64,000 nucleotides of DNA. It comes from Drosophila miranda (Eukaryota; Arthropoda; Insecta; Diptera; Drosophilidae). Position 1 is the first letter of the stretch, and each line of letters begins with the position of its first letter. The stretch is taken from contig NW_022881603.1 of the NCBI RefSeq assembly GCF_003369915.1, forward strand, positions 28,765,522 to 28,829,521. Reading direction: 5' to 3'. The notes under the pieces are model-generated. The model did no database searches. It saw only the letters and a list, made by a program, of their open reading frames with translations, and had not been told where the DNA came from. Made by a program: the position numbers and the translations under genes. Of the stretch, positions 18,830 to 29,728 are shown one piece after another.

Positions 18830-19447
18830 TGTTTGCTGCCGTCTGCCGTAGTTTTGTCGCTCCAGCTCTCTTGAATGTCTGCTCACTCTAATGCGCCTTC
18901 TTCGACAAGTGTTTCTCTCGCACTTATAGGCCAGACTGCAATTCAATTTCGCACCGCGACCGATCTCTTGTGTCACCAGTCTCGTGTTCGCCAAAATTTC
19001 CAAATACACGCACAACTCTCACTTGCAAATGTTGTTGTATTGGGCTTATTTTCGGACGGGCCCCCAATTTGTAGTAGTTTAAGTTACTTGATGGCGACGA
19101 GTAACATTTATTTGATAAGTATGTTGGACTTAAAATTATAACAGCTCCAAGTTTTACAAGTATGTTTGTGACTAATTATATGCGTGTACGTCTGACGCGT
19201 GGCTGAACTGACAACTGACTGATCTCTCTCTCTCTCTTGCTATCGGCTCTCTCAGAGCCGATTACTTCTCTATCCCGACGACACGACGAAAAAACGACCG
19301 CTTCGTGTCTCTCTCTTTCCTTCGTTTCCTACATATATATGTAGTAGTTTAAGTTGCTTGATGGCAACGAGTAACATTTATTTGATAAGTATGTTGGACT
19401 TAAAATTATAACAGCTCCAAGTTTTACAAGTATGTTTGTGACTAATT
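18830..19447 (-). repeat. Duplicated gypsy segment: leader end, 5' LTR, TATATA, partial 3' LTR
   Basis: Near-identical to 12637-13254 (constant offset of 6193 bases). It holds the end of the leader, the primer site, a full 5'-type LTR (19070-19333), TATATA at 19334-19339 and the truncated 3'-type LTR 19340-19447, which is again cut by the LINE at the same base. The identical junctions show this is a duplication of pre-existing DNA, not a new insertion. Confidence 0.9.
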
Positions 19448-21141
19448 GGCCGTCAGCCATCGGGTGCTACAGGGGGACAAACGGATGACGGGTCGGCTCG
19501 CACAACTGTGAACTCGGAACTGAGGCGCAGCCGCTCCGGTTAGTAATACCCGGTGCGGTCTGCGTCTCACACCCCCCCCTAGGACACAGAGGGTTGCGAG
19601 CGAACCGTCACCCGCCGTAACTGTGCACACCGGTGGAAGTGCGACTATACTCTCCCCGTGAGGCCGGCTGGAAACAGGTCCTAGCACGGTCATGTCTCTG
19701 CTAGGATGCTGGCGAATGGTAGTCGGGCGGAGAGAAGAAAACTCTCAGTGAAATTACCCCAATCCAAGGTGACAGTTATATGCCGAGGGATGCATGGCCG
19801 GGGGGGTGCCCGGTCGCTAATATGCGGACTCTCGATACCTGCCGACCTCCAGTTTAAATCAGGCTTCCCGGGGCAAGCGGGCTATGCCTCGGGTGACCAT
19901 CCCCTTCCCGCCTACTCGTGGGAACTACTATGCCAAATTATAAATATATAAAAACCAACAAAGGACAGGAGACGAGCGGCTTTCATCCTGTCCAACGAAG
20001 ACCCGAACTTCAAGGCGTCAGCCGAAGGAAAGGAGCAGAGGCTGTGGTCCTGCTCAATCCTTCCACTGTTCCAGCCAGCCAAAGCCGGAAAGGGCGCAGC
20101 CAAGGCCGCCAACAAGCGGCAACGCTCAGCGGAGGACCCCGCAAATCAGCCAGGCCAAGCCCAGCAAGCCAAGCGGGTGAAGACCCACCTCACGAACCGG
20201 TCGTTCGCTGAGGTGGCGAGGGGCCATGTCCCTCGCGATAAGTGGCACCTGGTGGAGAACGAGCTCCAGGACCGGTTCCTACTGGAACTGGAGGAGAACG
20301 GCGGACCACCGCCAAAATGTGAGGACGCAGGGTGGCATCAAGGCAAGGTGAAAGCCATCGCCTGCCAAGACGCTCGCTCTGCGGCCCTCTACATGAAGGC
20401 GGTGGCGGCCCTAAAAGAGGTCTATCCAGGGGCGAAACTGGAGGCCGTGAAGTGGGAAGATGTCCCTAGTCGCCCGAGAGCCAGAGCGTGGGTCTCGGCT
20501 AAGCCTGCAGAGCCTGAGAAGATCCTCAGGTTACTGCAGGTCTGCAACCCCCACCTTCCTACAGCCGATTGGAAGGTGGCAAAGGTGGAGGATATCCAAG
20601 GGCAGAGGCGCCTGATTATCCTCGTCCTAAATGAGGAATCCATTGATCTCCTCGCAAAGTCGGACGGTGTAGTGGATTATGGCTACAAGAAGGTCACCAT
20701 ATCCACTTACAAGTCCGATCGCAAGGGCAGGCAAGCGGAGGTCGAGCCAGACCCGGAGCTGCCGGAGATCCCGAAAGAGGGGGCCTCGTGCGAGGAAGAC
20801 AACCCGGCGTCGGATGCGGCGTCCATGATGTCGGACGATATCTTGGACGACTACGCGTTCGACGAGAGCGACCTAGCCAGAGGTCTCAGCCACATCGTTG
20901 TCGGGGAGGAGCCGGAGTCCCCTGACAGCGATCTAGAAGCAACAATGGTGGAGGCGAGCCTCAGGAATGTCGTTGACGCTCCTGCAGATAAACCTCCACC
21001 ATTGTAAGGCAGCATGCGCTGCTCTACTGCTCCACCTGGCCAAGGGTGGAGCCGACATAGTCCTCATTCAGGAGCCCTGGATCCTCGGCAACAGGGTCTC
21101 CGGTCTGAGGACTTCTGACTACAAGCTATATGTAGCTGAAA
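19448..21141 (+). mobile_element. LOA-clade-like LINE, copy B: duplicated 5' third
   Basis: Repeats 13255-14947 of copy A. It contains the 5' UTR, ORF1 and the first 58 or so codons of ORF2, then stops at TGTAGCTGAAA, where the coiled-coil gene fragment starts (GCGTGGGTTTCC). It lacks endonuclease completion, RT and RNase H. Confidence 0.9.
19918..21007 (+). pseudogene. LINE ORF1, copy B, with a one-base insertion
   Basis: Same protein as the ORF1 of copy A, but GGAGGACCCC near 20135 has one more C than copy A. This shifts the frame after about residue 70: 19918-20211 reads the N-terminus, and 20177-21007 (276 codons) reads the globular domain and acidic tail. A few substitutions also differ (PPKCEDAG against PPKSEDAG). 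Copy A therefore probably shows the functional frame. Confidence 0.8.
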
Positions 21142-22820
21142 GCGTGGGTTTCCTCCGCCGATCCGCCTTCGCCTCCTCGCGCATCTGGACCACCAGCTGC
21201 TCGGTCCTGAACAGCTCCGTCTTCACATCCTTCAGATGCGAGTGCAGCTGCTGCTCTCTTTGGTAACTGGAGTCAAGCTGGACTGCTGTACTCCTCAAAT
21301 GGTCCTCCAGCTCCCTGCGGATGTGGAATGGAAACTTTTAGGTGCACTGTGCATCGAAAAACTCTACAGTAAGGGCCTCACCTGATCTCGGCCCTCGTCT
21401 GTTGGATCTTTATATCCAGCTCAGCGTTCCCCACCTGCAGCTTGCGAGTATTCTTTTTTTGTCGGTGGACACAGGTCTTGAATTGTTGGCATTCAGGACC
21501 TTTAGTTTCAAATCGGCTATTATCTGATCTCTCTCCACAACGACCTGGTCGAGTCCATCCTGACGCTTCTGTTGTTGGACCTTCAACTTGTTCTCCTATT
21601 CCTTGTTCTACATATTCCCCGTTTCTTTCGACTTCTTTCTGAGCCTGGAGCACGATAGCCTCCGACTCCTTCACTAGCTAGTCCAGCGCCATATTGCTGT
21701 TAAAGGAAAGATAACTCAGAAAAATTTAATTGGAAATCCCCATCTGGCTGCTCCGCTCACCGAGACATTAGGTTCTCCATCTCAGCCTTCATCGACGCGA
21801 TGGTGTTGTCCTTAGTCGTCAAAGAGGTATTCTTTTGGGCCAGTTCCCTTAAGTTTTCGTTGTTTTGTGTCTCGTAGAGTCGTAGCATCTGCTTCAGCTC
21901 GACCACCGTCTGCTGCCAGTTTTCCTCCACCGCCTTCAGCTTTTCCTCGAGGTCCGCCTTGAGCCTAATCATCTCTCCATTGTAGGCCTTATGCATCTGT
22001 AACAACCGAGCCTCCATGAGCAGTTCGCTTTTGTCGCTGTACTGATCCTTGTTGGGCGAAACCTGTTGGCAGACAGGTGGCACACACACCTGGTCTGGCT
22101 CTCAGCGATGCTGGACATTTGCCGGCTCGGCGGATAGACGGGAAAGAGCTGAGTATTGGAGCAGAAGGCGAACCAGACGAGAGCCAGAACCAGCCGTACC
22201 AGAAGATCCTTCAGCTTGACTGTGAGCTTCTCTTTCTGATTGCACGCCTCCAGCTCGTCCTTGGCCAGATGATCGTACAACATCATAAAGCCCGAATCGA
22301 CGATCCCCTGGCAACGATTCTTCAGATCTTGGACGCTTTCGATGGCTGCAAAGAAAATGGCACTGTTGTGTCCACAGGCTTAGGATGGAATCAATAGAAA
22401 CTCACGCAAATTCTGGAGCAAACGGATCGGATCTTCATTCCTATGAACCCACTTGCTGTCCCCGTTGAGCACAATGGCAACCAACTTGTACGAGCCAATC
22501 ATTTTGGACTCCTCCGGCCCCAACGATTGCAGCTTCTCGAAAAAAGCCGCTTGAAGGCATTGAATACTCTGGTACTGTGCCTGGAGAGCACGCGCACGAT
22601 TTCGAATGAGGACCCACTGGTGGGCCGTGCCTTGAATTGGATGAGCGTTGAAAAACGTACCGTAAGACAATTAGATGGAGGGTAAACATACGTGGGGCGA
22701 CTGCAAGGCTGTTCTTCGAGAGAGAGAGATCTTGGCTTGTTGCTGCGGCGTTTCTGGCAACGATATACGCTCGTCGACGGATCCGGAGCACGACTCTATG
22801 TCCTTTAACTTACTAGGCAT
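21142..22820 (-). pseudogene. Coiled-coil protein gene, broken
   Basis: Minus-strand gene with an apparent start MPSKLKDIESCSGSVDERIS at 22820. Downstream (lower coordinates), segments in changing frames read SLGPEESKMIGSYKLVAIVL, DSKWVHRNEDPIRLLQNLRE, then VQDLKNRCQGIVDSGFMMLY with KDELEACNQKEKL, and then long heptad-like stretches (EARLLQMHKAYNGEMIRLKA, EENWQQTVVELKQML, DQIIADLKLKVLNAN). Some frame changes may be introns, for example a GTGTGTG donor near 22093. Others inside continuous coiled coil look like real frameshifts. I do not recognise the family. A coiled-coil scaffold protein is all that can be said. Confidence 0.6.
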
Positions 22821-24480
22821 CGAGCAGATGCTCAGATTACACCCTTCAGTGCAGCAGAGCGTATAAATAAATTGGCTTTCGTTCGAAGCCTGTAGAACAA
22901 TCCATTTTAGATTAGAACGAGGCTCCTTCCCCCTTTTACCGCAGGAACTTACCCTCAAATTATTAGCCTTAGCTCGCAAATCGCTGGCTATAGTAGCTGC
23001 ACAGGATCGGGAAGGGGATTAATTATTGAGATTGGCTAGAGAACTAAGAACTCACAGCGAACAAATACTGTGCTAGTAGACATTTCTACATATCACAACA
23101 AAATGCAGTAATTGTTTAAAAAATATAATATATACATATATAAACATATACATCTAAATACAACAAAATGAACGATTTTGCACTTAACTCTGATAGTGAT
23201 CTGATTTCAGTGTACTATTGTATTTGAGAGTTTAGTTTGTTTTCGATATTGTGCTGCTAAACAGCCTGCCCTGACAGCTAATGCCGACACATTAACTAAG
23301 GCACACAGGCTTTTATTTTGTTTTATTGCATGTATGTCCACAGTACCTGGCAGTTTACAATTCCGGTCCCCCGTTGTTAAGGATGGGCGAGTGAAAACAG
23401 AAGCCCATCAACAAATGCGAAGCCACGCACAAAACGGAAGCCGTGCTGAACGATGGATAGGAAAGAAGAGCATCGCGTCGGTTCCCATTCTCTCTCTCCC
23501 ATTAGCCACTCGTCCAACCCGAATAATATGATGCACATCGTCTGGGCAGGCCAGTAATCGGCGGGGCTGTCGGTTCCGATGCTCGTGCAAATTTGCATTC
23601 AGTTGCCGTTCGAGTGTCTCCAGAGAACGTTCCGTTCTGAATTCATTTTTTTTCCACATATCTGTCTATCGCGAAATGGATTCTGAACTCGTATCCCATA
23701 AGATCCAACAATACTGAGCCAAAGAAGTGTCAAAAACGTCCTGAAGGACTATTAAAGGATTCATTAAACATTGGAAAATTACGTATCCAGTAAGTTGCAG
23801 TGTTCCTTTGGGCAGTCTGTGATACTTTGGACTCACTTCGATTTTCCACTGTCAGGGCGAAGCCCCAAAAGTGTTTTTAATGATGGAAATCTATGGGCAT
23901 TGTTTTTGTAGTCGTCTGGTGGCTGTTATTTTGCTCACATTTCCTATGAACAGTCGGCGCGTTTTTCAATTGAATTTAATCAGTGACGTAGACGGTTTAT
24001 ATACTATGCAGTAGTACTCGTTCGTATACTATATCGGACTATATGTACGATTAAATATAGGCTTGCAATGCGATGCGATTGTCAAGGGGGAATCAACGCA
24101 AACCAGACTCCTCTTAGTTCAAGTTCCGCATGGCAATGATGAGGTTTGGCTCTGAAAGGAAATAGGTAGTGTCTGTAAAAATAGAAATATTCGTAGACAT
24201 CGAAACTGGGTAAAGTATGGGCAATTGGAAGGTATACATACATATATCGCTGTGTATGCCTAGACGCTTGCGCAGGCCACCAACGAATTCAAGTTCAATT
24301 CAGATCCACAACTGGCCTGCCATTGACATTCGGTACGAGTGCTGATAATTAAGACAATGAAGGGAATTCGAAATAGGTTCCAGAAACAGCTTTTATCCAC
24401 TCGGGGGAAGCCGATGCCACAGAGCCGATCTAATTCAGAATAAAAGTTCCTTCTCTGCTATCCGATTGTAGCGATCCGCA
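22821..24480. other. Intergenic region, no gene seen
   Basis: AT-rich sequence between the coiled-coil gene and the first spondin gene. It holds short open frames on both strands around 23334-23659 without recognisable similarity, TA-rich runs near 23120-23150, and an AATAAAAG box about 40 bases before the spondin start that could be a weak TATA-like element. No repeat family was recognised. Confidence 0.5.
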
Positions 24481-27400
24481 ATGAAAGCCATCGAGAGCCT
24501 CATCCTATTCCTGGCAGTGATGCGCACTTGGCCGCGAATCGAGGACTGCAACCGCATCCCGCTGGGGGCCACCGCAGCCAAGTCTCCAGTGGACGATAAC
24601 TATGTGCCGGGCCAGAGGTATAACGGTGAGTGGTCAACCACAGACAAGTAACCTGCCCCCTTCAAACTCATCCTGCTCTTCCAGTGACCCTGAGTGCCTT
24701 TTCGGGCCTGTCCTTCGTGAGCTTTTTATTGGCCCTGGACCTCGAGACGGGAGATGGCGAGGATGATCCGAATGCAGTGGGCACCTTTGAGCTGCAGGAT
24801 CTGTCCGAAACGCGCTTCAGTCCGCGGTGCGCCAACCTCGTGGAGAACACGAACACAAATGTGAAGACTCACGTGGACGTGGTCTGGGTGGCACCGTCAA
24901 GTCCCGGACAGGGATGCATCCTGCTGCGGGCGACCGTGATGCAGCATCGCGATGTTTGGTTCATGGACGATGGCTTCTTGACCAAGCGCATGTGCGAGGA
25001 GAAGGTGGACGACATCGACAGTCAGCCCAGCATTATGGATCCGTGCTGTGCCTGCGACGAGGCCAAGTACGAGGTGGATATCGTTCAACAAGTTCAATGA
25101 CTTCCAACAAGCTAAATTACTCTCATTATCAGCTCACCTTCGAGGGCAAGTGGTCGCGGCACACGCATCCCAAGGACTTTCCGGCGAACAGCTGGCGCAC
25201 GCGATTCAGCGACATCATCGGCGCCTCCCACACCATCGACTATCGGTTTTGGCAGTACGGGGAGATGGCCAGTGAGGGGCTGCGGGAGGTGGCCGAGCAC
25301 GGCTCCACTCGCACCCTGGAAAGTGAGCTGAAGGACCAGAGCGAGCACATCCGCACGATCATCAAGGCACGGGGAATCGCCTATCCAAATGTGACTGGCA
25401 AGACTTTCGCCGTCTTTCGCGTCGACTCGAATCATCATCTGATTTCTTTGGTCTCCATAGTGGATCCCTCGCCCGACTGGATTGTAGGTGTCTCCGGGCT
25501 GGAGTTGTGCCTGCCCAACTGCTCGTGGGTGGAGAACAAGGTCCACAATCTGTATCCCTGGGATGCGGGCACTGACAGCGGTCCATCTTATATGGTAACA
25601 TGCATATCTCACATTTATCTCTGCGATCAATGTTTAATCCCTCTTTATACCCGATACTCAAAATGAGTATTGGGGAGTATATTAGATTTGTGGTAAAAGT
25701 GGATGTGTGTAACGTCCAGAAGGAGTCGTTTCCGACCCCATAAAGTATATATATTCTTGATCAGCATCAATAGCCGAGTCGATTGAGCCCTGTCTGTCTG
25801 TCCGTCCGTCCGTCCGTCCGTCCGTCCGTCCGTCTATCCGTCTGTCCGTCCCCTTCAGCGCCTAGTGCTCAAAGACTATAAGAGCTAGAGCAACGATGTT
25901 TTGGATCCAGACTTCTGTGATATGGCACTTCTACAAAAATATTTCAAAACTTCGCCCCGCCCACTTCCGCCCCCACAAAGGACGAAAATCTGTGGCATCC
26001 ACATTTTTAAAGATACGATAAAACCAAAAATCGCAGAATCGTAGAGGATGACTATATAATCTAGAGTGTAAAATCTCAACCAGATCGTATAATTATTACA
26101 GCCAGACTCAAGAAAACAATTTCGTTCTTTATCGCTCTGTCTCTCTCTAACACAGGTTTCATGGTCGGTTTTGCCAATTGCAAAATATGAGTTCAAGGAT
26201 CTCAGAACCTATAAGAGCCAGAGCAACCAAATTTGGAATCCACACTCCTGTGATATCGGACCTTGACCGTTTCGTGTCCAAATTTCGCCACACCCCCTTC
26301 CGCCCCCGCAAAGGACGAAAATCTGGGGCATCCACAAATCTCAGAGACTAGGCTAGAGTAACCAAATTTGGTATCCGCACTTCTGTTCGATCTCATTATA
26401 AAACGTATATCTCAGAATTTCGCCCCACCTCCTTCCGCCCCCACAAAGGACGAAAATCTGTTGCATCCACAATATTGCACATTCGAGAAAACTAAAAACG
26501 CAGAATCATAGATAATGACCATATCTATCAGATTGCTGAATCTGGATCAGATCGGATCATTTGTGTAGCCAAAAGCAAGAAATCAATTTGCAGTGGCTAC
26601 GCAGCGCCCGACGTCACGCTCAGACTGATTTTCTGTCTCTCTCGCACGCACTCTTTGTCGTGTCGTTTAATATTAGCGGCGTCTGCCGGAGGAGATCCAT
26701 ACTGACTAAGTATCGGGTATAAATGTAGAGTTGCGTTCTCCGCAGCAACTCACAACGTTCCCCCTCGTTTTCGCTACAGTCTGCCGACCAGCCGCAGGTG
26801 CCGCCCGACGTAGTACGTCGCATCAAGTCAAACTACCCCAACGACCCTCGCTCGCCCTTCTACGATCCCACCGGAGCTCAGATGAAGCCTCTGGCCACAT
26901 TGCACATCAAGCGAAGGCGTCTCTACAAGAAGAACTGCGAGTCGACTGATTGTAAGGCACAATAACTTAATATCTACTCTGAATAAGCCTAATTTCGAGG
27001 TCCTTAATGCCTTTCCAGCGGAGCAGCTGCCGGCGGAGTGCGCCACCCAGTGCGTCATCGTTGCAACAATGACCTGCGGGAGGAGAAGAACTGCGTGGGA
27101 CGCAATTGCGCCAGCTTCAATGAGGAAACAGCCGACGGGGTGCAGGCCGAGGTTGGATATCTGACTGAGGGCTCCAACGATCCGCAGTGTGGGCTGTCCG
27201 AGTGGAGCGAATGGTCCTCTTGCACTGTAACATGTGGCATGGGCGAGCAGACACGATCGAGGCACTACCTCAAAAAGAAGGCCAAGAAGAAGTGCCAGAA
27301 GGCGAGCAAGGCGCGCCTGCAGGAGACGAAGGTGTGCGAGGCCATGGAGTGCGGGGGCGACATAGTCCCCGAGGACGCAGCTGGAGACGCGGTGGATGGG

Positions 27401-28323
27401 GCCGAGAAGCGTTCGATCTTTCGCAACTTCGAGAGCTACAGCCAGCACAAGGAGGAGTATATACCGCCAGTGTGTGGGATTACGCCCTGGTCGGACTTCT
27501 CGCCCTGTCAGGGTCCCTGCGGAGGCCACGGAAAGCGACAGCGTATACGGAAGGTGTGGAACAACAACCAGGTGTACGGTGTGCGAGACCCCAGCGACGA
27601 TGGCAGTGATCCCTGCCGCCACATCAAGCTGCACGAGGAGGTGAACTGCACGAATCCCAGCTGTGACACCATCGTTCCTAATCTTTGCTACGAGGACCTG
27701 TTCGAGAGCCCCTGCTGGGACAGGGACGTGACCAACTACTGGTACTACGACCACGTGAGCAACCAATGCGCGATCTACTGGTCGGACCGCTGCGACACCA
27801 ACCGCAAAAAGTTCAAATCGAAGGAGGAGTGTGAGGACATCTGCCGCCTGCCTCGCCACAAGCAAGAGCTCCAGAACGACCGTCTCCAAACCATCGACTG
27901 TCTCGTCTCCGAGTGGGTCACCCACAGCTGCAACGCCAACTGCGGCGACGGCTATCAGCTACGGACCCGTCGCGTCCTTCGTACTCCAAAATACGGTGGC
28001 AAGCCATGCCCAAGCATCTGGTGCGCCTCGATCGCTGCTATCAGCGCTGCGACGACATTTATTCGATCAGCGGTGGGGGATTCGGCGAGCGACGTCATGT
28101 GGCCAAGACGCCACCACCGGATCCGCGGGATGAGTGCCGCTACTCGGAATGGTCCGCCTGGACGCCCTGCACAGCCACGTGTGGCGACAACGCCGTCCGG
28201 CAGCGCACCCGTACTCTGCTCAACACGGATCTGAGCTACAAGTGCAAGGATCGTGTCCGCATGGAGAAGTGTATGATGATGCCGTGCCTCCTCAGCAGCA
28301 ACGACGAGGCCGAAAAGTGGTAA
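24481..28323 (+). pseudogene. Spondin gene 1 (Reeler, Spondin_N, several TSP1, Kunitz-like), frameshifted
   Basis: F-spondin-type secreted matrix protein. Exons by reading: 24481-24625, 24685-25073, 25133-25594, 26780-26951, 27019-28323. The protein starts with signal peptide MKAIESLILFLAVMRTWPR, then a Reeler domain (RFSPRCANLVENTNTNVKTH), a Spondin_N domain (WSRHTHPKDFPANSW, PSPDWIVGVSGLELC), TSP1 repeats (LSEWSEWSSCTVTCG, ITPWSDFSPCQGPCG, YSEWSAWTPCTATCG) and a Kunitz-like domain (YWYYDHVSNQC). Two lesions are seen. The first TSP1 repeat is mostly missing near 27036 and the frame changes there. A single-base loss near 28010 shifts the last TSP1 repeats. Intron 3 holds an ISY-like element. 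It is similar to the Drosophila spondin paralogues on chromosome 2R (for example CG17739, from memory). Confidence 0.85.
25644..26770 (+). mobile_element. ISY/DINE-1-like element in intron 3 of spondin gene 1
   Basis: Starts TTATACCCGATACTCAAAATG and ends near AGTATCGGGTATAAATGTAG plus GCAACTCACAACGTTCC. It holds a CCGT microsatellite (25796-25850) and repeated blocks CCCACTTCCGCCCCC with AAAGGACGAAAATCTG. About ten bases separate its end from the exon 4 acceptor. It has no coding capacity. The same element type recurs at 28615-32995, 45622-46760 and 51490-52598. Confidence 0.75.
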
Positions 28324-28614
28324 GGCAACAGGAACAAGGGGTAGGAGGCGGAGGAGAAGGGTCTATCGTCAAGTATTAGTCGTACACACCAATTATGTAA
28401 TCGCAAGTGAATTAATGACAAAATATATAAGAATCCCCCAGGTGCTCCAGGCCATTGACTGTTGATAGAGAAGGTATTCGAATAATAAGAAACTCTAGCT
28501 CCCAGCTAAGTTCCACTTCTGCTGGGGCAGTCGTAGTATAATATTTCGGCTTCATGCCACTTTCGTCATTGACCCAAATCTGCTGTACGACTGTGGCACG
28601 GCCCTTGCCTCCTT
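28324..28614. other. Downstream flank of spondin gene 1
   Basis: Short non-coding stretch between the spondin stop codon and the first ISY-like element. It probably contains the 3' UTR. ATTATGTAATCGC follows the stop, and no clear AATAAA is seen. Confidence 0.4.
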
Positions 28615-29728
28615 CACGTTGTGAGCTGCTGCGGAGACCGCAACTCTACAGTTATACCCGATACTAAGTCAGTATGGCTCTCCTCCGGCAGACGCCGCTA
28701 ATATTAAACGACACGACAAGGAGTGCGTGCGAGGGAGACAGAAAATCAGTCTGAGCGTGACGTCGGGGGCTGCGTAGTCAGTGCAAATTGATTTGTTCTT
28801 TTTGGCTATAAAAATGATCTGATCTGATCCAGATTCAGCAATCTGATAGATATGGTCATTATCTATGATTCTGCGTTTTTAGTTTTCTCGAATGTGCAAT
28901 ATTGTGGATGCAACAGATTTTCGTCCTTTGTGGGGGCGGAAAAGGGTGGGGCGAAATTCTGAGATATACGTTTTATAGTGAGATCTAACAGAAGTGCGGA
29001 TACCAAATTTGGTTACTCTAGCCTTAATAGTCTCTGAGATTTGTGGATGCCCCAGATTTTCGTCCTTTGCGGGGGCGGAAGGGGGTGTGGCGAAATTTGG
29101 ACACGAAACGGTCAAGGTCCGATATCACAGGAGTGTGGATACCAAATTTGGTTGCTCTGGCTTTTATAGGTTCTGAGATCCTTGAACTCATATTTTGCAA
29201 TTGACAAAACCGACCATGAAACCTGTGTGTTAGAGAGAGACAGAGCGAGTAAGAATGAAATTGTTTTCTTGATTCTGGCTATAATCATTATTCGATTTGG
29301 TTCAGATTTTGCACTGTAGAAGATATGGTCATCCTCACCGATTCTGCGTTTTTGGTTTTATCGCATCTTTAAAAATGTGGATGCCACAGATTTTCGTCCT
29401 TTGTGGGGGCGGAAGTGGGCGGGGCGAAGTTTTGAAATATTTTTGTAGCAGTGACGTATCACAGAAGTCTGGATCCAAAACATCGTTGCTCTAGCTCTTA
29501 TAGTCTTTGAGCACTAGGCGCTGAAGAGGACGGACGGACGGACGGACGGACGGACGGACGGACAGACGGACAGACAGACAGGGCTCAATCGACTCGGCTA
29601 TTGATGCTGATCAAGAATATATATACTTTATGGGGTCGGAAACGATTCCTTCTGGACGTTACACACATCCACTTTTACCACAAATCTAATATACCCCAAT
29701 ACTCATTTTGAGTATCGGTTATAACGAG
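28615..29728 (-). mobile_element. ISY/DINE-1-like element, reverse orientation
   Basis: Begins TTGTGAGCTGCTGCGGAGACCGCAACTCTAC and TTATACCCGATACTAAGTCAG, and ends ACTCATTTTGAGTATCGG. It is the full-length reverse complement of the intronic copy at 25644-26770. It includes GGAC microsatellite repeats at 29526-29580 and a GAGGGAGACAGAAAATCAG stretch near 28730. Confidence 0.75.

Noticed and set aside
23334..23659. Three overlapping short frames on both strands
   Set aside because: No recognisable motif, no splice context and no supporting signal; probably chance.
25885..26826. Open frames inside the ISY-like element of spondin intron 3
   Set aside because: The same frames recur wherever the element recurs (28879, 29297, 30694, 32382, 46356, 51754) and are translations of a non-coding repeat.
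26828..27925. 365-codon minus-strand open frame
   Set aside because: It lies antisense to spondin exons 4-5, is Leu/Val-rich without domains, and follows from codon bias on the plus strand.
29520..29585. Regular GGAC repeats resembling an array
   Set aside because: Simple microsatellite that is part of each ISY/DINE-1-like element; there is no spacer-repeat structure, so it is not CRISPR-like.
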